The position numbers and the translations under genes were made by a program. DNA of 64,000 nucleotides from Brevibacterium linens ATCC 9172 (GTDB lineage: Bacteria > Actinomycetota > Actinomycetes > Actinomycetales > Brevibacteriaceae), in contig NZ_FXYY01000003.1 of assembly GCF_900169165.1 (NCBI RefSeq), positions 248,001 through 312,000 on the forward strand, in the 5' to 3' direction. Every line of letters starts with the position of its first letter. Position 1 is the first letter of the stretch. Below, one piece after another: positions 8,704 to 17,180 of the stretch. The notes beneath the pieces were generated by a model. The model had not been told where the DNA came from. It saw nothing but the letters and a program-made list of their open reading frames with translations, and made no database searches.

Positions 8704-9426
8704 TCAGTTCCGTCCGGTCGTGCGTATCGTGATGTTGATCCTGCCCCCGCCGAGGTGGTCCAGCCGTCCCGCATCCGGTGCAGTACCCGGTTGGATCGAT
8801 CTGACCCCGTGGTAGGCGAAGCGGGCAGGGCCGCCGAAGACGAAGGCGTCACCCGAGGCCAACCGCAGGTCCTCGAAGGGACGGTTGCGATTGTCGGTAT
8901 TGCCGAATCGGAAGAGGCATGTATCGCCCAGTGACAGTGAGACGACAGGAGCGGGGTCGAATTCGTCCTTGTCCTGGTGCATACCCATCTTCGCGTGTTC
9001 GTCGTAGTAGTTCACGAGCGCTACATCCGGATGGTAGCCGGCAGGGTCGAAACCCCATGCGGCGGCCGTTCCTGCAGCGAATTCCCAGGAGTCCTCGACG
9101 ACCGTGACCGCCGTCTGCAGAACCTGACGGCCCAGGCGGGTCATCCAATCGGGGAAGGGCAGCACGAGTTTGTCGTTGACGTCGACGGCACGGCGGTCGT
9201 ACCGCCCGGGTTGCCAATGCCAGCCCAGACCGATCGTCGTCACGCTCATCGGATAGCCCGCGATCGTTGCGGCATGAGGGGGAACCGGACCGGATTGCCA
9301 TTCGGCATAGCGGGCGATGATCCACTGCTGTGCCTCGGCGGTGAGGAAGCCCGGCACCCAGACCGCACCGGGTGCGACGACTGCCGGTCGGCGGTCGAAA
9401 GCCTCATCGGCGAAGAGGGAATCCAT
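8704..9426 (-). CDS. alkB: alpha-ketoglutarate-dependent DNA dioxygenase AlkB
   Basis: Fe(II)/2-oxoglutarate dioxygenase that oxidatively removes methyl groups from 1-methyladenine and 3-methylcytosine in DNA. The iron ligands are visible as MHQDKDE (H-x-D) in the middle and FAYHGVRSI towards the end, and the 2-oxoglutarate-binding motif RINITIR lies at the extreme C-terminus. I start at the ATG at 9426 (240 residues, beginning MDSLFADEAF), because the family begins there; a GTG at 9483 would add 19 residues without a better ribosome site. It stands alone, 12 kb from a second alkylation-repair locus (adaA-alkA, ogt). Confidence 0.93.
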   Translation of the reverse strand: MDSLFADEAFDRRPAVVAPGAVWVPGFLTAEAQQWIIARYAEWQSGPVPPHAATIAGYPMSVTTIGLGWHWQPGRYDRRAVDVNDKLVLPFPDWMTRLGRQVLQTAVTVVEDSWEFAAGTAAAWGFDPAGYHPDVALVNYYDEHAKMGMHQDKDEFDPAPVVSLSLGDTCLFRFGNTDNRNRPFEDLRLASGDAFVFGGPARFAYHGVRSIQPGTAPDAGRLDHLGGGRINITIRTTGRN

Positions 9427-9556
9427 GTCTACCAGGATGCCAGAGACGGCAAGGAAACCGCGGGGTCGGGGACTGTCTGTCACCGACCCCGCGGAGTCAT
9501 CAAGCGAGAGCTGAGCGGTCCGACTCAGTGGCGGTCGGACTCAGAGGCAGACCGAT

Positions 9557-10768
9557 TCAGAGTTCGCCGACGGGCACCTGTTCGTCGGCGAGTCGATCGG
9601 CGGTGACGTTGTTGCCGATGAGTGCGCGGAGTTCGTCGCCATAGTCCCAGACATTGACGTTCATGGCTGCGGTGACCGTTCCGTCACGGTGCCAGAAGAC
9701 GATGAACTCGCCGCTGGACTTGTCGCCGCGGATGACGACGTCGTCCTCGGTGGCGCCGCGGCCGACGTATTCCATACCGAGGTCGAACTGGTCGGTGTAG
9801 AAGTACGGCTGCCAGTCGTAGGACTTGGTCCCTCCGCTGATCGTCGAGGCTGCGACCTCGGCCTGGCGCACCGCGTTGTCCCAGTGCTCGACGCGCAGAC
9901 GTTCACCGCGCAGAGTGTTCTGCGCATTCGCAATATCGCCGATCGCCAGCACGTTGCCGTCCGACGTGCGCATCTGTTCGTCGACGATCACTCCGTTCTC
10001 GGTCGACAACCCTGCCGAGGATGCCAGGTCGATGGCGGGATCGGCGCCGATTCCGACCACCACGAGATCGGCCGGGACGCTTCCGGCGGACGTTTCGACG
10101 GCCTCGACCGCGGAGTCACCGGTGAACGCGGTCGTATCCGCGTTCTTGAGGAAGTTGACTCCGTTCTTCCGGTGCAGGTCCTCGAAGTATTCTCCAAGCT
10201 CCTGTCCGAGGACGGAGGAGAGCGGGGGAGCGTCGGTACGGAGGACGACCGTGACATCGCTGCCGTGGGACTTCGCCGCTGCCGCGACTTCCAGGCCGAT
10301 CCAGCCGCCGCCGATGACCGCGACCTTCTTGCCGTCGCCGAACTGCGAGCGGATGGCCACTGCATCCCCGGCATCGCGGAGAGTGTGGATATTGCCCAGC
10401 TGGACGCCCGGGACGTCGAGTGTGCGGGGCACCGCTCCGGTCGCGAGGATCACCTGACCATAGGACAGTTCTCGTCCGTCCTCGAGGTCGACCGTCTGGG
10501 CATCCGTGTCGATGGAGGTCGCCGAGGTGCCGAAGAACGTCGACACGTTGTGAGCGGGATACCAGTCTTCGCCTCGGAGCGCCGAATCGGCAGGATCCGA
10601 CCCTTCGATCATCACCTTCTTCGACAGGTCCGGCCGGTAGTACGGAGCCGCAGGATCGGCGCCGACGAGAGCGATCTGCGCCGTGTAGCCGGCGTCGCGC
10701 AGTGATTCGACCACGGTGCCTCCTGCGAGGCCTGCGCCGATGACGACTGTTCCGAATTCTTCTGCCAT
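9557..10768 (-). CDS. FAD/NAD(P)-dependent oxidoreductase (ferredoxin reductase type)
   Basis: A 403-residue flavoprotein of the ferredoxin/rubredoxin reductase family that moves electrons from NAD(P)H to a small iron-sulfur protein. It has the FAD Rossmann motif VVIGAGLAGG at residues 9-18, the NAD-binding motif VAVIGGGWIGLEVA at about residues 149-162, the second FAD motif ending LAIGDIA, and a C-terminal reductase domain. AAAGGA lies nine bases before the ATG. No partner ferredoxin or P450 gene is adjacent, so the electron acceptor is unknown. Confidence 0.9.
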   Translation of the reverse strand: MAEEFGTVVIGAGLAGGTVVESLRDAGYTAQIALVGADPAAPYYRPDLSKKVMIEGSDPADSALRGEDWYPAHNVSTFFGTSATSIDTDAQTVDLEDGRELSYGQVILATGAVPRTLDVPGVQLGNIHTLRDAGDAVAIRSQFGDGKKVAVIGGGWIGLEVAAAAKSHGSDVTVVLRTDAPPLSSVLGQELGEYFEDLHRKNGVNFLKNADTTAFTGDSAVEAVETSAGSVPADLVVVGIGADPAIDLASSAGLSTENGVIVDEQMRTSDGNVLAIGDIANAQNTLRGERLRVEHWDNAVRQAEVAASTISGGTKSYDWQPYFYTDQFDLGMEYVGRGATEDDVVIRGDKSSGEFIVFWHRDGTVTAAMNVNVWDYGDELRALIGNNVTADRLADEQVPVGEL

Positions 10769-10889
10769 TGTCGGTCCTTTCGTAGAGGGGACTCTCTTTC
10801 GACTCTACTCGCCGGGATCAAGGGGCTCCACCGGATCCGCCCCAGGTGACAGGCCGTGCCGGTCGATCCCCGTTTGGGGCCGCGCGATT

Positions 10890-10919
10890 TTGGTCGAACG
10901 CCGGGAGCAGGCGTAAACT
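10890..10919 (+). promoter_or_regulatory. predicted promoter of tRNA-Ala(CGC)
   Basis: TTGGTC at 10890-10895 and TAAACT at 10914-10919 are separated by 18 bp and lie 12 bp upstream of the tRNA, giving a good sigma-70-type promoter in a region with no gene. The same TTGGTC box is used by the second tRNA-Ala in the window. Confidence 0.55.
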
Positions 10920-10931
10920 GAAACCGGAAGA

Positions 10932-11004
10932 GGGGCTTTAGCTCAGTTGGTAGAGCGTTTCGTTCGCAATGAAAAGGTCAGGGGTTCGATTCCCCTAAGC
11001 TCCA
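10932..11004 (+). tRNA. tRNA-Ala (anticodon CGC)
   Basis: A complete cloverleaf of 73 bases. The acceptor stem GGGGCTT pairs with AAGCTCC and contains the G3-U70 wobble that identifies alanine tRNAs. The D arm is GCTC/GAGC, the anticodon loop TTCGCAA gives CGC (reads GCG), and the T arm is AGGGG-TTCGATT-CCCCT. The CCA end is not encoded. Confidence 0.96.
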
Positions 11005-11020
11005 CAAGAACGGATTCGGA

Positions 11021-11377
11021 ATGACGATGAAGACGACGATCATGACCGGCATCCTCGGCCTGGCCGGCGTTGCCCACTTCTCCCGGCCCGCCCTTTTCGA
11101 CTCCATCGTGCCGCCTCAGTTGGGCAACCCGCGCTTCTGGACCTATGCCAGCGGCATCGCTGAACTCGGCTGCGCGGGACTGATGGCGAACGCGGGGACA
11201 CGTCGCCTCGGCGGCGCGGCATCCGCGGCGCTCATGGTCGGCGTCTTCCCTGCCAACATCTACACTGCGGTCAAACACTGGGACGATCCCAGGGGCCGGG
11301 CCATTGCTTTGGCGAGACTGCCGCTGCAGATCCCGCTCATCTGGGCTTCGGCCGCGATTGCCGCAGACACCGACTGA
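11021..11377 (+). CDS. DoxX-like small membrane protein
   Basis: A 118-residue protein with about four hydrophobic helices and a DoxX/DoxD-like layout: GILGLAGVAHFSRPALFDSIVPPQL at the N-terminus, then GIAELGCAGLM, and NIYTAVKHW before the last helix. The N-terminal pattern of a glycine-rich helix followed by F-x-x-I-V-P-P resembles DoxX-type proteins of actinobacteria. Function is unknown; relatives have been linked to thiosulfate or membrane redox chemistry. It begins 17 bp after the tRNA, possibly with ATG at 11027, and has a weak ribosome site. Confidence 0.7.
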   Translation: MTMKTTIMTGILGLAGVAHFSRPALFDSIVPPQLGNPRFWTYASGIAELGCAGLMANAGTRRLGGAASAALMVGVFPANIYTAVKHWDDPRGRAIALARLPLQIPLIWASAAIAADTD

Positions 11378-11431
11378 ATCCTGCACCGCGATCAGATGCC
11401 TGCTACGCATGCCGATGAGGCGCGTGCCGGG

Positions 11432-11974
11432 TCAGGACAGACCGAGAAGCTTTCCGCTCTTCGACAGCTCCGGATCCGTGCACGATGACAGGTCGAAGCA
11501 GCAGGGACGGCGTTTGCCTGATTCGAGTTTCGAGATCGCGACATCGACTCGGCGCGCACGCGTATCGGCGTTCTTCGTCGCCTTGATCCACCGCACCCAT
11601 TCCCACCGGGCCATCGGCGTGAGGCTGTCCCAGACATCGTCGAGATCGCCGGCGGCATCGAGGGCAGAGCGGAGGTCCGCGGGCACCGTCACCTCCGGCC
11701 AGGTCTTCGTCGGGGTCACGCCGACTTCGACGTCGGCACCTTCCGTCGCCCCGAGCGTCTCCCACTGGTCCTCATCGAGACTGATCCAATGGCCGCGTCG
11801 ACCGTCGGGTTCGATGACAGTGCTGAAGGCGATGCCGTCGAGGGTGCCGTCGACGGCGACCTGTCCGCGGGAGGGCAGTCGATCGCTGGCGTCCTGGGGC
11901 AGGCGCAGAATCGGGCGGTCGCCCAGTACCTCGGTGGTCGCTGTGAACGTGACGTCGGCAGTCGTGGTGGTCAT
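11432..11974 (-). CDS. YdeI/OmpD-associated family protein with DUF1905 domain
   Basis: A 180-residue cytoplasmic protein with two parts: an N-terminal beta-rich DUF1905-type domain (residues 5-100, including HWISLDEDQW) and a C-terminal helical YdeI/OmpD-associated segment. The second part carries the typical LTPMARWEWVRWIKATKNADTR pattern, where family members read like LsxsxrreyvxWIxxAKrxETR. A GAGGAG ribosome site lies five bases before the ATG. The family is widespread but its biochemical role is unsettled. It is monocistronic by position. Confidence 0.8.
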   Translation of the reverse strand: MTTTTADVTFTATTEVLGDRPILRLPQDASDRLPSRGQVAVDGTLDGIAFSTVIEPDGRRGHWISLDEDQWETLGATEGADVEVGVTPTKTWPEVTVPADLRSALDAAGDLDDVWDSLTPMARWEWVRWIKATKNADTRARRVDVAISKLESGKRRPCCFDLSSCTDPELSKSGKLLGLS

Positions 11975-12082
11975 GGTGACTCCTCATGGAACGGATTCGG
12001 GTCCGGATAGTCGGCTTCGACTGAAGCGATGACTTTAAGAATAGCGGCCCGAGTCCGGGCTGACTTCTCGATTCCTGATGAG

Positions 12083-13618
12083 TCAGCCGATCGAGCGACC
12101 TACCCACTCCGGACGCTCCGCGACGACCTGAGAGATCCGCTCGGCCACGGTGTCCGGGAAGGGCACGACGCGATCCGTGGTCTGATCGACGTGGAGGGCC
12201 ATGATCTCCTCGGTGGACACGAGCCGGTCCCCGACATACATCTCATAGGCCAGGTGCAGCTTCTTCTCTGCGGCACTGACGAGGCGCGGGACGACGGTGA
12301 GTCGGTCGCCGAGAGCCGCCTCGTCGAGGTAGCGGATATGGGATTCGACCGTATACAGGGACGCCTTCTGGGATTCTCGGTAGGCGGCATCGAGGCCGAG
12401 CTGATCCATCACCTGGTCGGTCGCGAATCCGAAGACGAGGACGTAGAAGGCCTCTGACATGTGACCGTTGTAATCGATCCACTTGGGCACGACCTCAGTG
12501 CTGTACGTGCTCAGCTTCGACGCCGAGGCGGTCGCCGCCGTCGGTGCGGAGGACGGGGGAGCAGAAACCGCGGCGGGGGATGCCGGGTGCCCCGAAGTGC
12601 CGTCCGCCGACTGGGCTTTGCTGGAGTCTGGCGTGGCGTCCAACTGCGCCGTGAGTCGACGCAGGGCGATGATTCCGGCATCACGATGAGCCACGAGGTC
12701 GGCAATGGAGCGTTCACCGGCTTCGATATCGCAGCCGGCCACAACATCGTCTCGCAGCTGCTGGCTGAGCTCGGGAGCGGTCAGCCGGGTCCACGGAGAC
12801 TTCAGCGACGGACCGAAATGGTCGAGCATATGCGCCATACCGCCCTCACCGCCGGCGAGGTGGAACGTGAGCATCGGCCCCTGGAACGGCCAACGGAGAC
12901 CCGGACCATCGGTGATCGAGCGGTCGATCTGCTCGACCGTGGCCTCGCCCTGCTCAACCATGTACAGGGCCTCCCGCCACTGTGCCTCCTGCAGTCGGTT
13001 GGCGATGAAGCCGGGGACTTCGCGGTCCATGCGGATGACGGACTTGCCGATGTGGGTGAAGAAGTCAGCGGCCCAGTCGACGGACGCCGCGGAGGTGGAC
13101 TGTCCGCCGACGACCTCGACCAAAGGGAGGAGGTAGGGCGGATTGAACGGATGGCCGACGACGAGCCGTTCGGGGTGGGCCGCCTCGGTGGCCATCTCGG
13201 TCATGCTGTAGCCCGAAGTCGACGAACTGATGACGATGTTCGGTGGGCAGACCTCGTCGATCTGGGCGAGGAGACCACGCTTGAGTGCGAGATCTTCGGG
13301 AGCGGACTCCTGGACGAACCCGGTGCCCGCGACCGCCTCGGCGAGGTCGGTGTGGATCGACCACGCGGTTCGGTCGGCGCCTGCGACCATGTCGAGTTCG
13401 GCCAGGGCCGGCCAAGCCGCGTCGAGGAGTCGATTGAACTTTTCGCCGGCATCCGGAGCCGGATCCCAGATCTTCACCCGGTACCCCTGGGCGAGGAAGT
13501 ACGCGGCCCATCCACCGCCGATCGTTCCGGCGCCGACGCAGGTGATGGAGCCGATCGCATCGAAGTCGGGGAAGACCGGCGAGCTGGGGGCGGGCGCGGC
13601 GTGGGTGGAATCGTTCAC
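12083..13618 (-). CDS. carnitine 3-dehydrogenase fused to a hotdog thioesterase
   Basis: A 511-residue two-domain enzyme. Residues about 20-345 are a 3-hydroxyacyl-CoA dehydrogenase-type oxidoreductase with the NAD motif CVGAGTIGGGWAAYF; it matches L-carnitine dehydrogenases, which oxidise carnitine to 3-dehydrocarnitine. An Ala/Ser/Pro-rich linker (about 345-385) joins it to a hotdog thioesterase domain (about 388-511) with VVPKWIDYNGHM and VESHIRYLDEA. The GTG start at 13618 overlaps the stop of the upstream cleavage enzyme gene, with GGAG six bases ahead. Together with that gene it should complete carnitine breakdown to glycine betaine: the thioesterase would hydrolyse betainyl-CoA. The domain calls are firm; the substrate rests on context. 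Confidence 0.85.
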   Translation of the reverse strand: MNDSTHAAPAPSSPVFPDFDAIGSITCVGAGTIGGGWAAYFLAQGYRVKIWDPAPDAGEKFNRLLDAAWPALAELDMVAGADRTAWSIHTDLAEAVAGTGFVQESAPEDLALKRGLLAQIDEVCPPNIVISSSTSGYSMTEMATEAAHPERLVVGHPFNPPYLLPLVEVVGGQSTSAASVDWAADFFTHIGKSVIRMDREVPGFIANRLQEAQWREALYMVEQGEATVEQIDRSITDGPGLRWPFQGPMLTFHLAGGEGGMAHMLDHFGPSLKSPWTRLTAPELSQQLRDDVVAGCDIEAGERSIADLVAHRDAGIIALRRLTAQLDATPDSSKAQSADGTSGHPASPAAVSAPPSSAPTAATASASKLSTYSTEVVPKWIDYNGHMSEAFYVLVFGFATDQVMDQLGLDAAYRESQKASLYTVESHIRYLDEAALGDRLTVVPRLVSAAEKKLHLAYEMYVGDRLVSTEEIMALHVDQTTDRVVPFPDTVAERISQVVAERPEWVGRSIG

Positions 13619-14526
13619 AGATCGTCTCCTGTGATGGTCGGTGTCTGCACGCGCAGATCGAGGATCTCGCGGGCCTCATCGGGGGTGGCCACGGACGAGC
13701 CGAGGCTTGTGATGATCTCGACGGCGCGAGCGGTGAGATCGGCGTTCGTGGCTTTCACCCCCTTGGACAGATAGAGGTTGTCCTCGAGTCCGACGCGGGC
13801 GTGACCGCCGGCGAGCACGGAGTGGGCCACCCACGGCAGTTGGTTGGCGCCGATGGCGAAGGACGTGAACTGCGCACCCTTCGGCAGCATGTTCACCATC
13901 GCCGCCAGCAGTCCCGGATCGGCAGGGGCACCATAGGGGATGCCCATGCACAGCTGGTACAGCGGCGGGGCATCGATGAGACCCTCCTCGACGAGGACGT
14001 TGGCGAACCACAGATTGCCGGTGTCGAAGATCTCCATCTCCGGACGCACGCCCAACGTCTGGATCCGCTTCGACCCTTCGCGCAGCATGTCAGGGGTCGA
14101 GACGTAGAGGTTCGACCCTTCGCCGAAGTTGAGGCTGCCGCAGTCGATCGTGCAGATCTCGGGCAGCAGCTCCTCGACATGGGGGAGTCGGTCGAGGGCG
14201 TTGATGAGGTCGGTGCCCGGCATCGTGGTCAGGGGGTCCTGGGGGTCGATGACGAGGTCGCCGCCCATTCCGGCGGTGAGGTTGATGACGGGGTCGACGT
14301 CGGAGGCGCGGATGCGGCGGACGACCTCGCGGTAGTAGGCGACCTCGCGTGAGCCCTGTCTGGTCTCGAGATCGCGGACATGGATGTGGACGACCGAGGC
14401 GCCGGCGCGGGCTGCTGCGATCGCGTCGTCGGCGATCTCTTCGGGTGTGACGGGAACGTGCTCGCTCTTGCCGGTGGTGTCTCCGGCACCGGTGACGGCA
14501 CAGGTGAGGATGACCTTGCGGTTCAT
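13615..14526 (-). CDS. beta-keto acid cleavage enzyme (BKACE, DUF849), probably for 3-dehydrocarnitine
   Basis: A 303-residue TIM-barrel enzyme of the BKACE (formerly DUF849) family, which condenses a beta-keto acid with acetyl-CoA and cleaves it to acetoacetate and a new acyl-CoA. The metal-ligand motif VVHIHVRD is at about residues 44-51, preceded by ILTCAVTGAGD; a TIDCGSLNFG strand and a C-terminal RVGLEDNLYL follow, all family hallmarks. Beside a carnitine dehydrogenase the expected products are acetoacetate and betainyl-CoA. AAGGAG lies five bases before the ATG; start and stop overlap both neighbours by four bases. Confidence 0.88.
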   Translation of the reverse strand: MNRKVILTCAVTGAGDTTGKSEHVPVTPEEIADDAIAAARAGASVVHIHVRDLETRQGSREVAYYREVVRRIRASDVDPVINLTAGMGGDLVIDPQDPLTTMPGTDLINALDRLPHVEELLPEICTIDCGSLNFGEGSNLYVSTPDMLREGSKRIQTLGVRPEMEIFDTGNLWFANVLVEEGLIDAPPLYQLCMGIPYGAPADPGLLAAMVNMLPKGAQFTSFAIGANQLPWVAHSVLAGGHARVGLEDNLYLSKGVKATNADLTARAVEIITSLGSSVATPDEAREILDLRVQTPTITGDDL

Positions 14527-15536
14527 GATGACTCCTTGGATTGATCGGTGTTGGTGGCTGGCATCGAGGTGGTCTCGGTCGGTCGTTCTGGGGTGGTCGA
14601 CGAGGCTGTTGTGGTCGGTGTGGCCGGTGCGGGCGACGGATGCCTGATCGAGCGGTCGAGGTACGTGCGCAGTCGCTGTGCGAAGGTGTCCGTGTCCATC
14701 ACTCCGGTGAGCACCTTGATGCCGAGGCCGTCGAGCAGAGAGGTGAGTTCATCGGCCATGGCCCGCGGGTCGCCGGAGCGGAAGCGGCCGGTGCGCTGCC
14801 CCTCCTCGATCGTCGTCTGCACGGTCTTCGACCAGCGTTCATAGCTGAGCGGATAGTTCGACAACGTCGAATCCTCGAGCGACAGCCGAGCCCAGGTCTG
14901 CAGCCAGATCGACCATTCGCCGCGTTCCGTTCGCCCCAGCGGGGACTGCAGCTTCAGCAGGCGTTCGAGCCTCTGTGCCGGGTCCGCAATTTCATCGAGC
15001 CACGCGATCTGGCGGTCGAATGCGAGTTTGACCGAATAGTCGAGAGCGGCGTCGAAGAGGTCGGATTTGTTCGCGAAGTAGTAGTGGATGCTCGGGGCTG
15101 AGACTCCGGAGGCGGCCGCGATATCGGCGATGCGCACGGCGTCGAAGCCGTGCCGGCCGAACAGCGTCCATGCCGCTTCGGCGATGCTGCGTTTAGGATT
15201 CGCATCCTCGTCGCTGTCTGGAACGGTCGCCGTGTTCGGGGGAGGAGCGGAGACCTGTGACTCGTCGCCGAGCAGCCACCGGACGGTCACGCCGGTGGCG
15301 GTGGCGACGCCGAGGAGCTCATCGGCGGTGAATCGGCGGCGACCGGACAAGGCCTTGGACAGTTTCGTCTCATCGATGCCGATGGCCGCGGCGATCTTGC
15401 GCTGTTTGAGCCCCGATCGCCGGATGGCCTCCCGGACACGGAGTCCGGTGGCCTCGGAGCTCCGGCTGTGCTCGGAGCTCTGGTCGTCCTCGCGATGGGG
15501 ATTATCCTCGGTGTCGGACGTCTGCGCACCATTCAT
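14523..15536 (-). CDS. double-HTH regulator: XRE-type N-terminus fused to TetR
   Basis: A 337-residue predicted transcription factor with two DNA-binding domains. Residues about 30-90 form an XRE/Cro-like helix-turn-helix (LKQRKIAAAIGIDETKLSKALSGRR pattern). Residues about 112-160 form a TetR HTH (RIADIAAASGVSAPSIHYYFANKSDLFDAAL), followed by a TetR ligand-binding domain to about residue 295. The last 40 residues are Thr/Ser/Pro-rich and look disordered. TetR proteins are usually about 200 residues, so the XRE part and tail are additions. It is the first gene of the carnitine operon and overlaps the BKACE gene by four bases, so it probably senses a pathway intermediate and controls its own operon. 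Confidence 0.88.
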   Translation of the reverse strand: MNGAQTSDTEDNPHREDDQSSEHSRSSEATGLRVREAIRRSGLKQRKIAAAIGIDETKLSKALSGRRRFTADELLGVATATGVTVRWLLGDESQVSAPPPNTATVPDSDEDANPKRSIAEAAWTLFGRHGFDAVRIADIAAASGVSAPSIHYYFANKSDLFDAALDYSVKLAFDRQIAWLDEIADPAQRLERLLKLQSPLGRTERGEWSIWLQTWARLSLEDSTLSNYPLSYERWSKTVQTTIEEGQRTGRFRSGDPRAMADELTSLLDGLGIKVLTGVMDTDTFAQRLRTYLDRSIRHPSPAPATPTTTASSTTPERPTETTSMPATNTDQSKESS

Positions 15537-15567
15537 GAGGTCGAACCTACCTCAGCATCGAGACCTG

Positions 15568-15603
15568 TCGCAAGGCAATATGAATAATAGTCAGAACTTG
15601 CGA
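15568..15603. promoter_or_regulatory. candidate operator/promoter of the carnitine operon
   Basis: An inverted repeat TCGCAAG (15568-15574) and CTTGCGA (15597-15603) flanks an AT-rich block with a TATTAT-like box on the minus strand, 30-70 bp upstream of the regulator start. It is in the right place for self-control by the XRE-TetR protein. The arms are short, so this is only suggestive. Confidence 0.35.
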
Positions 15604-15729
15604 TTTGCGGTCCGGGCGAGGAATTCGTGTTGATCCGCACCGTCCGACCCATCACAAACCGGTTCTCTGCGGATAGTCTCGTTATCGGTGGGCGATCCCC
15701 ACCCCCATCGACCGCCCCGAGGAGCACCC

Positions 15730-17103
15730 ATGACCGACAGTCTTCATTCCCGCATGCACGTCGTCTCCGATGAGACCCGAAACCTCGTGAATCTCGTGCT
15801 CGAGTACTCGCGCCGTCGGACTCTGGCCGAGGACACCCCGCTCGACCATCCGACTTCAGAGACCGAGCTGCGTCGACTGGCCGGGCCCACCGTCACCGAG
15901 GAGGGGCTGGGGTCGGCTCGAGCGCTGGCGATCTTCGAGCACATCTTCGCCCCCGCCTGCATCTCCACCGACCATCCGAAGTATCTGTCGTTCATCCCCA
16001 GCGCCCCGACGAAGGCGGCGGTGGCCTTCGACCTCGTCGTGTCCGCCAGTGCCCTCTACGGTGGTTCGTGGCTCGAAGGTGCCGGAGTCGTTCACGCCGA
16101 GAACGAGGTCCTGCGCTGGCTGGCCGGAGAGTTCGGGCTGCCTGCAGGCGCCGGAGGGGTGTTCGTCCAGGGCGGGACGATCGGCAACCTGTCTGCCCTC
16201 GTCGCCGCCCGCAACGCACAGAAGGAGAAGCTCGGTGAGACTCGGCCGGGACGTTGGGTGATTGTGTGCAGCGCCGAGGCGCACTCCTCAGTCGCCTCTG
16301 CGGCCGAGGTCATGGATGTCGATATCGCACCCGTGGCCACCGGGGACCACGGGATCCTGCGCCCGGAGGGGGTGCGTGAGGCTCTGGTCGAACACGGGGA
16401 TGCCGTGATTGCGGTGGTGGCCACCTCGGGGACGACGAACTTCGGCACCATCGACGACATCGCCGGCATCGCCGCACTCAAGCACGAGTTCGACTTATGG
16501 CTCCACATCGACGGCGCCTACGGTCTGGCCGCGATGCTCTCACCTCAGGCACGTCACAAGTTCGCCGGAGTGGAGATGGCCGATTCGCTCATCGTCGACC
16601 CCCACAAATGGCTCTTCGCCCCCTTCGACGCCTGTGCGCTCATCTATCGCGACCCGAATTCGGGACGGCGAGCGCACACGCAGAAGGCCGAGTACCTCGA
16701 CACGCTCACCGATGCTCAGGACTGGAGTCCGTCGGACTTCGCCATCCAGCTGACGCGTCGGCCGCGCGGTCTGCCGCTGTGGTATTCGCTGGCCAGCTAT
16801 GGTGCCGAAACCTACCGGGAGGCGATCGGCCATTCGATCGATCTGGCCCGTGAGATCGCCACGGAGATCAAGCACCGTGAGCATCTGCGACTCGTGCGCG
16901 AACCCGAACTCTCTGTCGTCGTGTTCGAACGTGACGGGTGGCAGAGGTCGGACTATGACGCGTGGTCGGATCGCCTGCTCGAGGATCAGCGGGCCTTCGT
17001 GGTGCCGAGCTCGCACCAGGGGCGACCGAATGCCAGGTTCGCCATCGTCAATCCGCTGACGACGTTCGACGACCTCACCGACATCCTCGATTCGATGGAG
17101 TGA
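15730..17103 (+). CDS. PLP-dependent group II decarboxylase (aromatic amino acid/glutamate decarboxylase-like)
   Basis: A 457-residue fold-type I PLP enzyme of the group II decarboxylase family. The Schiff-base lysine is K293 in VDPHKWLF; upstream are FVQGGTIGNLSALVAAR, the stacking histidine in SAEAHSSV, and HIDGAYG (the PLP-nitrogen aspartate). Such enzymes decarboxylate L-aromatic amino acids, glutamate or related substrates. Which one cannot be told here. AGGAG lies five bases before the ATG at 15730; the frame open upstream is not used. It is divergent from the carnitine operon regulator. Confidence 0.9.
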   Translation: MTDSLHSRMHVVSDETRNLVNLVLEYSRRRTLAEDTPLDHPTSETELRRLAGPTVTEEGLGSARALAIFEHIFAPACISTDHPKYLSFIPSAPTKAAVAFDLVVSASALYGGSWLEGAGVVHAENEVLRWLAGEFGLPAGAGGVFVQGGTIGNLSALVAARNAQKEKLGETRPGRWVIVCSAEAHSSVASAAEVMDVDIAPVATGDHGILRPEGVREALVEHGDAVIAVVATSGTTNFGTIDDIAGIAALKHEFDLWLHIDGAYGLAAMLSPQARHKFAGVEMADSLIVDPHKWLFAPFDACALIYRDPNSGRRAHTQKAEYLDTLTDAQDWSPSDFAIQLTRRPRGLPLWYSLASYGAETYREAIGHSIDLAREIATEIKHREHLRLVREPELSVVVFERDGWQRSDYDAWSDRLLEDQRAFVVPSSHQGRPNARFAIVNPLTTFDDLTDILDSME

Positions 17104-17180
17104 GTGGACGCGTCGGACGTCTGGCCCCTCCTTCAGTGAGGTCCCCGGTCTTCTGAGGGCCGTGCAGAGGTGACGGTCGC

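Noticed and set aside
12461..13774. 437-codon frame on the plus strand
   Set aside because: Antisense to the carnitine dehydrogenase fusion, with no family features.
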